Positions 1 through 5,679 of a stretch of DNA of 10,758 bases are shown piece by piece. The stretch lies in contig DDXG01000256.1 in assembly GCA_002347125.1 (NCBI GenBank), forward strand, positions 1 through 10,758, written 5' to 3'. A model generated the notes under the pieces. The model was not told the DNA's origin and made no database searches. It was given only the letters and a program-made list of their open reading frames with translations. The position numbers and the translations under genes were made by a program. The first letter of the stretch is position 1, and every line of letters starts with the position of its first letter. This DNA comes from Phycisphaerales bacterium UBA2266. GTDB lineage: Bacteria; Planctomycetota; Phycisphaerae; Sedimentisphaerales; Anaerobacaceae.

Positions 1-1
1 C

Positions 2-796
2 GGCTTCGGCGACCGGCGCAAGGCGATGCTCGCCGATATCGCCATCGCCACGGGCGGCCAGGTCATTACAGAGGACCTGGGCATCAAGCTGGAAAAGGTC
101 GATCTCTCACAACTCGGCCAGGCCAAGAAGATCATCGTCAGCAAGGACGACACCACGATCATCGAGGGCGCCGGCAAGAAGAAGGACATCACCGCCCGCT
201 GCGACCAGATTCGCAATCAGATCGCCAAGACGACCAGCGACTACGACCGCGAAAAGCTCCAGGAACGGCTGGCCAAGCTCACCGGCGGCGTCGCCGTCAT
301 CAAGGCCGGCGCCGCGACGGAAGCCGAGATGAAGGAGCGCAAGGATCTCTTGGACGATGCCCTGCACGCCACCCGGGCCGCGGCCGAGGAAGGCGTCGTC
401 ATCGGCGGTGGCGCCATCTTCCTGCGGGCCATCCCCGAGGTCGACAAGGCCCGTGCCAAGGCCAGGGGCGACGAGCGGATCGGCTTTGACATCGTCGCCA
501 AGGCCCTCCAGTGGCCGACGCGCCTGATCGCCGACAACAGCGGCGAAGAGGGCGATGTCATCGTCGCGCAGCTCCTGGAGAAACAGGCCAAGCAGAAGAA
601 CCTCGGCTACAACGCCAACACCGGCCAGTTCGTCGATATGTTCAAGGAAGGCATCATCGATCCGGCCAAGGTGGCGCGTACGGCCCTGCAGATGGCCGCA
701 TCCGTGGCCGGCCTGATGCTCACGACCAGCGTCGTCATCACCGAACTCAAGGACGAAGACAAGAACGAAGAGCCGATCCCAGGCGCTGTCCGCTGA
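2..796 (+). CDS. groEL: Chaperonin GroEL, C-terminal half (5' end outside window)
   Basis: This is the 60-kDa chaperonin subunit, which forms the double-ring ATP-driven folding chamber in the cytoplasm. Only the last 264 residues are present; the reading frame is already open at base 2 with GFGDRRKAM, which lies near residue 280 of the roughly 545-residue family. Diagnostic blocks follow in order: the apical-domain segment ELGQAKK-like with TTIIEGAG, then GGVAVIKAGAATE, then DDALHATRAAAEEG, which carries the ATPase aspartate equivalent to E. coli D398. After that come the GGG nucleotide-site loop, GYNANTGQFVDM, and GIIDPAKV-RTALQ-AASVAGLMLTT. The protein ends in an acidic tail, DEDKNEEPIPGAVR, without the usual GGM repeats. 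It is the first visible gene of a folding operon with dnaJ and grpE. Planctomycetes often carry several GroEL paralogues, so this may not be the main one (inference). The family assignment is certain. Confidence 0.98.
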   Translation, partial: GFGDRRKAMLADIAIATGGQVITEDLGIKLEKVDLSQLGQAKKIIVSKDDTTIIEGAGKKKDITARCDQIRNQIAKTTSDYDREKLQERLAKLTGGVAVIKAGAATEAEMKERKDLLDDALHATRAAAEEGVVIGGGAIFLRAIPEVDKARAKARGDERIGFDIVAKALQWPTRLIADNSGEEGDVIVAQLLEKQAKQKNLGYNANTGQFVDMFKEGIIDPAKVARTALQMAASVAGLMLTTSVVITELKDEDKNEEPIPGAVR

Positions 797-804
797 CCGA
801 ACAG

Positions 805-876
805 ATGGAAGCCCAGCTATTGGAGAAACTGGACCACTGCTGCCGAATTGTAACGAATCTGCTCAAGAAGCTGTGA
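805..876 (+). CDS. Possible 23-residue small ORF between groEL and dnaJ
   Basis: An ATG lies 8 nt after the groEL stop and opens a 23-codon frame ending in TGA. The peptide is MEAQLLEKLDHCCRIVTNLL plus KKL. Leu/Ile/Val/Cys residues at 5, 6, 9, 12, 13, 15, 16, 19, 20 and 23 would give an amphipathic, cationic-ended helix. No Shine-Dalgarno sequence precedes it, so translation would depend on ribosomes terminating on groEL. It resembles no family I can name. The frame continues an alternate frame of groEL, so chance is a real possibility. It is listed because its position is tight and its composition is protein-like. Confidence 0.25.
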   Translation: MEAQLLEKLDHCCRIVTNLLKKL

Positions 877-892
877 TGCTGCGTGCCGTCGC

Positions 893-934
893 AATACGCA
901 ATACGCGATACGCAATACGCGACAGGCGATACGC
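893..934 (+). repeat. Heptanucleotide tandem repeat, six units
   Basis: Six consecutive 7-nt units follow the consensus RATACGC: AATACGC, AATACGC, GATACGC, AATACGC, GACAGGC, GATACGC. They fill most of the groEL-dnaJ spacer. Only the fifth unit strays strongly from the consensus. The array ends 17 nt before the dnaJ start codon, so it lies in the operon mRNA just upstream of the dnaJ ribosome-binding site. A related AATA-type heptamer array occurs at 6896-6916. Confidence 0.85.
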
Positions 935-943
935 TGCACAAAC

Positions 944-951
944 AGGAGGTT
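944..951 (+). promoter_or_regulatory. dnaJ Shine-Dalgarno with unusually short spacing
   Basis: A perfect AGGAGG (944-949) is followed by only TT before the ATG at 952. The usual gap is about 5-9 nt. The start is fixed by the universal DnaJ N-terminus MAKRDYYEVLG, so the short spacing looks real and could lower or modulate initiation. Confidence 0.7.
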
Positions 952-2085
952 ATGGCGAAACGCGATTACTACGAGGTTCTTGGGGTTAACAAAGACGCCT
1001 CCGCCGATGAGATCAAGCGCGCCTATCGGCGGCTGGCGATGAAGTACCACCCCGACAAGAACCCGGACAACAAGGACGCCGAGGCCAAGTTCAAGCAGTG
1101 CGCCGAGGCCTATGAGGTCCTCAGCGATGCCGACAAACGCCGGCAGTACGACCAGTTCGGGCACGATGGTCTGCGGGGTGCGGGGATGCACGATTTCTCC
1201 CGCATGAACGTGGACGACATCTTCAGCATGTTCGGCCTGGACGACCTGTTCGGCGGCATGTTCGGCGGCGGACGCGGGCGGCGGGCGGCCGGGCGATCCG
1301 GCCCGTCGCGGGGCTACGACCTCGAAACGAACGTCGAACTGACCCTCCAGGACATCGCCGCCGGTGCCGAGAAGACCATCGAATTCTCGCGCCAGGACCT
1401 CTGCATGGAATGCACCGGCTCCGGCGCCGCCAAGGGCAGCAAGCCCGCGACGTGCCCGACCTGCCGGGGCAACGGTCAGGTCGCCCGCGGCGGGGGTTTC
1501 TTTCAGATGGTATCGACCTGCCCACAGTGCCAGGGCACGGGCCAGGTGATTACCCATCCCTGCTCCAAGTGCCAAGGTTCCGGGCGGGTGCCGAAGAAGC
1601 GCCTCGTAAGCATCAAGGTCCCGGCCGGCGTTCATGAAGGCCAGGGCATCCGCGTCGCCGGCGAGGGCGAACCCGGACGCAGCGGCGGGCCCCGCGGCGA
1701 CCTGTTCTGCTACGTCCGCGTCAAGCCCCACGAGTACCTCGAACGCAACGGCAACGACCTGATCGCCGTCGTTCCCATCAGTTTCACGCAGGCGGCCCTG
1801 GGAGCAACCATCGACGTGCCGACGCTCGACGGGACCCAGCAATTGAAGATACCCGCCGGCACCCAGTACGGCAGCGTCTTTCGCATCCGCGGCCAGGGCC
1901 TGCCCGACATACGGACCCGCCGTCGCGGCGATCAACTGGTCCAGGTCACCGTCGAGACGCCCAGCCGGCTCAATGAGAAGCAGGAAGACCTGCTCCGCGA
2001 GTTCGCCAAGACCGAGAATCGACGCGTCTCGCCGAAATCAACGAGCTTTTTTGAAAAACTCAAGAAGCAGTTTGGTGGTTCGTGA
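952..2085 (+). CDS. dnaJ: Chaperone protein DnaJ (Hsp40), type I
   Basis: This cytoplasmic co-chaperone delivers unfolded clients to DnaK and stimulates its ATPase. The 377-residue product has the full type I architecture. The J domain spans residues 1-70, with the HPD motif at 33-35. A Gly/Phe/Met-rich linker (about 71-118) contains GGMFGGGRG. The zinc-binding region (151-212) has four CxxC motifs: C151/C154, C168/C171, C190/C193 and C204/C207, each followed by a GxG-type turn. The C-terminal client-binding domains fill the rest, including GDLFCYVRVKPH and IPAGTQYGSVFRIRGQGLP. An upstream in-frame GTG at 883 would add residues read from the heptamer repeat and is rejected. The stop overlaps the grpE start as TGATG, implying translational coupling. 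No dnaK is seen in the window. Confidence 0.98.
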   Translation: MAKRDYYEVLGVNKDASADEIKRAYRRLAMKYHPDKNPDNKDAEAKFKQCAEAYEVLSDADKRRQYDQFGHDGLRGAGMHDFSRMNVDDIFSMFGLDDLFGGMFGGGRGRRAAGRSGPSRGYDLETNVELTLQDIAAGAEKTIEFSRQDLCMECTGSGAAKGSKPATCPTCRGNGQVARGGGFFQMVSTCPQCQGTGQVITHPCSKCQGSGRVPKKRLVSIKVPAGVHEGQGIRVAGEGEPGRSGGPRGDLFCYVRVKPHEYLERNGNDLIAVVPISFTQAALGATIDVPTLDGTQQLKIPAGTQYGSVFRIRGQGLPDIRTRRRGDQLVQVTVETPSRLNEKQEDLLREFAKTENRRVSPKSTSFFEKLKKQFGGS

Positions 2086-2816
2086 TGATGTCAAAGAAGG
2101 GCAAGGACAAACCGAAGGACCCGCAGGTCAGGATCGAGGTCAAGTCCGCCGAGCAGCTCCAGGCCGAACTGGTCGAGGTTCGCGCCCAGGTCGAAACGCT
2201 CTCGGCCCAGGCCCAGACCCTATCGAAGGAAAAAGCCGACACCTTCGCCCAGTTGCAGCGGGTCAGCGCCGACTACGCCAACTACCAGAAGCGCGTCCCC
2301 AAACAGGTCGCGGATACGGTGGCTTGGGAGAAAGAGCAGATCATCCGCTCCATCCTGCCGGTTCTGGACAACTTCGAGCACACCCTCGCCCAGGCCGCCA
2401 AGGCCGAGAACGTCGAGGCCGTGCTCAAGGGCGTAACGATCATCTACGACCAGATGCTGGGTGTCCTGCGGGGCCACGGGGTCGAGCAATCGGCCGCCAA
2501 GGGCGAGCCGTTTGACCCGGCCAGGCATGAGGCCATGATGCGGCGCAGCGCCCCGGACCAGCCCGACGGCGTGGTCCTGGAGGAGTTCCAGAAGGGCTAC
2601 CTGCTCCACGGCCGCGTGATCCGCCCCAGCAAGGTCATCGTCAACAAGCTCGAGTCGCCGGCGGCCCCGTCCGAACCCGGACCGGCCGCACCGGCGCAGG
2701 GCGCCGGCGCATCACCCGGGCCGTCCGACGCAAAGACGCAGCAGCCCCAGGAGCCCACCGACGGCGGTAATCAGGCCAATAAGAGCGATTCGGAGCAGCA
2801 CCATGCCGACGTATGA
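2085..2816 (+). CDS. grpE: Nucleotide exchange factor GrpE
   Basis: GrpE releases ADP from DnaK and completes the DnaK-DnaJ-GrpE cycle. The 243-residue product starts at an ATG that shares its A with the dnaJ stop; a second ATG follows at 2088, and either could be used. Residues about 21-70 form the long dimerising coiled coil. LPVLDNFEHTL lies at 91-101. The C-terminal beta domain carries the family signature at about 143-189: FDPARHEAM, then D-PDGVV-EEFQKGY, then RVIRPSKVIVNK. A tail of roughly 50 residues rich in Pro, Ala, Gly and Gln (from about 191) extends beyond the usual end and looks disordered. The gene's last 14 nt overlap the start of the next gene, so all three downstream genes are probably translated in a coupled way. 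Confidence 0.97.
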   Translation: MMSKKGKDKPKDPQVRIEVKSAEQLQAELVEVRAQVETLSAQAQTLSKEKADTFAQLQRVSADYANYQKRVPKQVADTVAWEKEQIIRSILPVLDNFEHTLAQAAKAENVEAVLKGVTIIYDQMLGVLRGHGVEQSAAKGEPFDPARHEAMMRRSAPDQPDGVVLEEFQKGYLLHGRVIRPSKVIVNKLESPAAPSEPGPAAPAQGAGASPGPSDAKTQQPQEPTDGGNQANKSDSEQHHADV

Positions 2817-3144
2817 ATACCGATGCGAGAACTGCGGCCACAAGCTGGAAATTTTTCAGTCCATCACGGATCGGGCCTTGCGTAAGTGCCCCCAATGTGG
2901 TAAGAATGGGCTTAGACGCCTGATCGGAACCGGCGCCGGCGTGATCTTCAAGGGCAGCGGGTTCTATCAGACCGACTATCGCAGCGAAAGCTACAAGGCC
3001 GGCGAGAAGCAGGCCAAGGACGGCGGCAAGCCCGCCGACGCGAAAAAGGGCGATAGTCCGGCCAAGACCGAGGCCAAAGCCGATTCGGCCAAGACCGAAT
3101 CCAAGGCCCCGGCCGAGGCCAAGAGCAAAAAGAAGACCGCGTGA
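2803..3144 (+). CDS. FmdB-family zinc-ribbon protein with charged tail
   Basis: This is a small putative regulatory protein of the FmdB/CxxC_CxxC_SSSS type; the role of the family is not settled. The 113-residue product opens with MPTYEYRCENCGHKLE, the family hallmark. Cysteines at 8/11 and 29/32 would bind one zinc ion. The following GVIFKGSGFYQTDYR segment (47-60) is also typical. From about residue 63 the protein becomes a Lys/Ala/Glu-rich low-complexity tail that looks disordered. The ATG lies inside the 3' end of grpE (14-nt overlap) and is preceded by GGAG at 2792-2795 with 7-nt spacing. A terminator follows 6 nt after the stop, making this the last gene of the chaperone operon. Placement here suggests a link to proteostasis, but that is inference. 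Confidence 0.9.
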   Translation: MPTYEYRCENCGHKLEIFQSITDRALRKCPQCGKNGLRRLIGTGAGVIFKGSGFYQTDYRSESYKAGEKQAKDGGKPADAKKGDSPAKTEAKADSAKTESKAPAEAKSKKKTA

Positions 3145-3150
3145 AATTCT

Positions 3151-3217
3151 CGACGGTCGGTGACCTGGCGGGCTAATGGCGGTTAGACGGGGGCCAGGCC
3201 CGACCGTCGGTTTTTTT
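3151..3217 (+). terminator. Intrinsic terminator of the groEL-dnaJ-grpE-fmdB operon
   Basis: CGACGGTCGG (3151-3160) pairs perfectly with CCGACCGTCG (3200-3209). An inner stem, CCTGGC (3164-3169) with GCCAGG (3193-3198), extends it to about 16 bp. A run of seven T (3211-3217) follows one base later. It starts 6 nt after the fmdB stop. On the minus strand the hairpin lacks a U-tract, so for the convergent S74 gene it would at most act as an insulator. Confidence 0.92.
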
Positions 3218-3243
3218 GCACCCACCACGCCGCCGCCGTGACG

Positions 3244-3687
3244 CTATTGAATCGTGACCTGAATCTCGTTGAGGCGCTCGGCAAGGGTGTCGTTTTCGGC
3301 CTTGAGTTGCCTGACGGCATTGACGAGGGCGAAGAGGATGGCGTCGTGGTTGACCCTGAGGTAGCTGTCTTCGCCTTCGATGACAGCCTCGGGCAGTACG
3401 TCAAGGAGGTCCTGGGCGACGACGCCGACGCGGTCGATGTCGCACGGCAGGCCCAGGGGGTTATCCTTGAGGTATCGGTAGCGGACGGGCTCGAGGCCGC
3501 AAATGGCGGACAGGCCGCAATCGAACGGGCCGCCGACGGCCTTGAGGCGGGCGTCGGAGGGCGGCGGTGCGGGATGGTGGATGGGGGTGCCGACGACCAC
3601 CTTGAGGGGTTCGTGCTTCTGCATCTCGGGGGCCCTGTAGGGGCGATTGGGGGCATCCTGCGTGGGGGCCTGCTTGCGGTCTTCCAT
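3244..3687 (-). CDS. Solitary peptidase S74 (intramolecular chaperone) domain protein
   Basis: The 147-residue product matches the C-terminal intramolecular chaperone domain of phage tail spikes and endosialidases, which trimerises, helps fold the upstream fibre and then cuts itself off. The domain runs from SDARLKAVGG (44-53) through GLEPVRYRYL, RVGVVAQDLLDVLPEAV (86-102) and YLRVNHDAILFALV to a C-terminal coiled coil ending near residue 143. Ser44 and Lys49 have the S-x4-K spacing of the known Ser/Lys autocleavage pair. Only 43 residues, Pro/His-rich, precede it: there is no fibre stalk, signal peptide or membrane segment. AGGAG lies 9 nt before the ATG (plus positions 3697-3701). The gene is flanked by housekeeping and exported-protein genes, not phage genes. 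Its partner is unknown; it may assist another protein in trans or be a domesticated remnant (inference). Confidence 0.85.
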   Translation of the reverse strand: MEDRKQAPTQDAPNRPYRAPEMQKHEPLKVVVGTPIHHPAPPPSDARLKAVGGPFDCGLSAICGLEPVRYRYLKDNPLGLPCDIDRVGVVAQDLLDVLPEAVIEGEDSYLRVNHDAILFALVNAVRQLKAENDTLAERLNEIQVTIQ

Positions 3688-3789
3688 GAGCGATCACTCC
3701 TGAATTAAGGATATGTCGTTTGTCGGGCCTGGAGCAATACCGGGTCCGCTGGGCTGGCGGTTAGGCGAGGCCGGGGCAACAACAAGACT

Positions 3790-3817
3790 ATTATCCACGG
3801 GGTCCGCCTGCAGGCAA
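3790..3817 (-). promoter_or_regulatory. Possible sigma-70-type promoter for the S74 gene
   Basis: Read on the minus strand, TTGCCT (plus 3812-3817) is followed by a 16-nt spacer and GATAAT (plus 3790-3795), which matches the -10 consensus at five of six bases. Transcription would begin about 95 nt upstream of the S74 start codon. This is a sequence match only. Confidence 0.35.
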
Positions 3818-3895
3818 GGGTAATCTTCACAGTCCGCGGTATCGAAAGGAACGGCATGCAAATGACACCGTCTCGCCTTGAGGATGCCGCAAGGG

Positions 3896-3925
3896 TTGAC
3901 CGGGTTTGGCGGGGGGCGGTAGGAT
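3896..3925 (+). promoter_or_regulatory. Likely sigma-70-type promoter for the CehA-like gene
   Basis: TTGACC (3896-3901), an 18-nt G-rich spacer and TAGGAT (3920-3925) form a reasonable housekeeping promoter. The predicted transcript start would be near 3932, giving a 5' leader of about 45 nt before the ATG at 3978. Confidence 0.5.
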
Positions 3926-3977
3926 GGGGTAAGTGTGATCTTCTGGTGGGTCGTCTGCTGGCGTTGGAGGTTGTGGC

Positions 3978-5552
3978 ATGCAACGGTTCGTCTTGGGGCT
4001 TGCGGCGATGGCGGTACTGGGTATGGGTCATGGTCTTGGGGCGGCGGAGATGGGGGTGCTGGAGGTGTCCGTGGCTGAGGCTGGGGCCGTCGCGCCGGCG
4101 CGGGTGCGTGTTCGCGATGCGCAGGGCGTAGACCGTGTACCGGCCGGGGCTGTGGTTGTGCCTATCGGGCCGGACAAGTGGTTCGCGTGCATGGGCCGGG
4201 CCATGATCGACGTTGCGCCCGGCCGGGTGTCCATCCGAGTGGAGCGGGGTACCGAGTATCGGCCCATCATCGAAACCGTCCAGGTCGCTGGCGGCCAGAC
4301 GGTCCGGCGGCAGATCGAGTTGCACCGCTGGATCGACATGAAGGCCCGCGGCTACGTTAGCGGCGAAAACCACCTGCACGTGCGGGCGGACGACCTGGGG
4401 CCGATGCTGGCGGCCGAGGGGCTGGATTTCGGCACGTCGCTGTCATGGTGGAACGGCCCGAACCTGGATGTGCCGCCGGGCGAGGCATGGGCCCGCGAGC
4501 TGGCCTGCGGCGATAGCCAATGCTGCGCATCGGTCTACGACGCGGAGGTCGAGCACAGTTGGGGGGCCGTCTACCTCGTCGGCCTGCGCCGGCCGATGGC
4601 GATCCCGTCGGACGGCCGTCGGTCGAATCTGCCCTTCGTCCGCGAGGCCCGGCGGCAGGGGGCCCTGGTCTGTTACCAGGGCGGCTGGTCCCGCGAGGTG
4701 CTCATCGACGCCCTGCTGGGCTGCGTGGACGTCGTCAACGTCTGTAACAACAACTTCCACCGGCACAAATACCAGCCCCGCAGTCGCTACTCGAACCTGC
4801 TGGGCGTCGAGGGCTTCGAGCAGTACCCCGACACGCCCGAGGGCATGATCCGCATGAACTCTGAGACGTACTACCGTCTGCTCAACTGCGGGCTGCGTCT
4901 GGCGGCCGGGGCGGGCTCGGCCACCGGCGCCAAGTCCACCCCCATCGGCTACAACCGCGCCTACGTCCGCGCCGGCGACAATCCCACCATCGAGTCTTTC
5001 CTCGAAGCATGGCGCGTCGGACGCAACTTCGTCACCAATGGTCCCATGCTCTTTCTGAAAACCGCCGCCGTCGCCGAACCCGGTGACACCATCGCACTAC
5101 CGGCCGACGGCGGCACGGTCCACGTCGAGGTCGAAGCACTTTCCGAGCAACCCTTGCAGTCGCTCGAAATCGTCTTCAACGGCCGTGTCGCGGGCCGGGC
5201 CGTTATTCCATCCGACGCCCACCGTGCCACACTGTCGCTCGATGTGCCCGTGACGCAGGGCGCGTGGCTGGCCGCCCGCTGCATTGAGCGGGACATGCTG
5301 CTGCCCGATGAACAGATCAGCGCCTATATTAAAGGCGGCGGCACACCCGAACAACCCTGCCGCCTACGCTTCGCCCATACCAGCCCCATCTACGTCACCG
5401 TAAACGGTAGGGGGGCGCAAGTCGAGAAATCCATGACCGAAGCCCGCCAGATGCTGGACGCCTTCGAACAGTTCGCCCGCAAAACCGCCTCCCCCGAACA
5501 CCTGCCCGAAATCCTCGACGCCCTCGAACAAATCCGAAGCGCCGGACGCTGA
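3978..5552 (+). CDS. Exported CehA/McbA-family (PHP-like) metallohydrolase-like protein
   Basis: The 524-residue product resembles the CehA/McbA family, relatives of PHP phosphoesterases that include carbaryl and other hydrolases; the substrate here is unknown. A signal peptide covers residues 1-23 (hydrophobic core VLGLAAMAVLG, likely cut near GLGA-AE), so the protein is probably exported. Residues 25-115 look like a beta-rich, carboxypeptidase-regulatory-like domain. The PHP-like core starts at GYVSGENHLHVR (125-136), with the HxH pair H132/H134. It continues through VEHSWGAVYLVGL (191-203) and GLRLAAGAGSATG (305-317), to GYNRAYVRAGDNPTIESF and GRNFVTNGPML (348-358). Near 312-318, where many relatives have a GSDxH-type metal ligand segment, this protein has GSATGAK, so activity is uncertain. 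The tail (about 370-524) is beta-rich and then helical. GGAGG lies 7 nt before the ATG. Confidence 0.75.
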   Translation: MQRFVLGLAAMAVLGMGHGLGAAEMGVLEVSVAEAGAVAPARVRVRDAQGVDRVPAGAVVVPIGPDKWFACMGRAMIDVAPGRVSIRVERGTEYRPIIETVQVAGGQTVRRQIELHRWIDMKARGYVSGENHLHVRADDLGPMLAAEGLDFGTSLSWWNGPNLDVPPGEAWARELACGDSQCCASVYDAEVEHSWGAVYLVGLRRPMAIPSDGRRSNLPFVREARRQGALVCYQGGWSREVLIDALLGCVDVVNVCNNNFHRHKYQPRSRYSNLLGVEGFEQYPDTPEGMIRMNSETYYRLLNCGLRLAAGAGSATGAKSTPIGYNRAYVRAGDNPTIESFLEAWRVGRNFVTNGPMLFLKTAAVAEPGDTIALPADGGTVHVEVEALSEQPLQSLEIVFNGRVAGRAVIPSDAHRATLSLDVPVTQGAWLAARCIERDMLLPDEQISAYIKGGGTPEQPCRLRFAHTSPIYVTVNGRGAQVEKSMTEARQMLDAFEQFARKTASPEHLPEILDALEQIRSAGR

Positions 5553-5569
5553 TTCATGGTATTTTTAGC

Positions 5570-5655
5570 CACAGATTTCACAGATTACACAGATTGTTGA
5601 ACCACGGATTGACACGGATTTCCACGGATTGTTTGACACGGATTCACACTGAATT
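5570..5655 (+). repeat. CACRGATT interspersed repeat cluster
   Basis: Seven exact copies of CACRGATT occur at 5570, 5579, 5588 (CACAGATT) and 5603, 5613, 5623, 5637 (CACGGATT). A diverged copy, CACTGAATT, lies at 5647. Start-to-start spacing is 9, 9, 15, 10, 10 and 14 nt. The first three copies are all the A variant and the next four all the G variant, as if two sub-arrays expanded separately. The cluster fills most of the 127-nt gap between the two exported-protein genes and is AT-richer than its surroundings. Confidence 0.85.
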
Positions 5656-5660
5656 ACACC
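5633..5660 (+). promoter_or_regulatory. Weak candidate promoter inside the repeat cluster
   Basis: A consensus TTGACA (5633-5638) is followed after 16 nt by TACACC (5655-5660), a poor -10 match. It could drive the FG-GAP gene at 5680, but the -35 is simply part of the repeat sequence (another TTGACA lies at 5609), so chance is likely. The downstream gene may instead be read through from the CehA-like gene. Confidence 0.22.
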
Positions 5661-5679
5661 GTTTTATCTTGGTGATGCT

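Noticed and set aside
893..934. CRISPR-like array
   Set aside because: The units are 7 nt with no spacers, so this is a simple tandem repeat. The same holds for 5570-5655, where spacing is 9-15 nt.
883..951. Extended dnaJ start at GTG 883
   Set aside because: It would add 23 repeat-derived residues; the ATG at 952 gives the conserved MAKRDYYEVLG start and has a Shine-Dalgarno.
817..1935. 372-codon open frame on the minus strand
   Set aside because: It is antisense to dnaJ, and its C-terminal part is translated from the heptamer repeat.
3238..3708. 156-codon plus-strand frame opposite the S74 gene
   Set aside because: The minus-strand frame carries clear S74 motifs, a good ribosome-binding site and a proper start. 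The plus frame is its mirror.
3806..3815. Palindrome GCCTGCAGGC upstream of the S74 and CehA-like genes
   Set aside because: A 10-bp GC-rich palindrome is easily found by chance, and it has no clear placement relative to the promoters beyond overlapping a weak -35.
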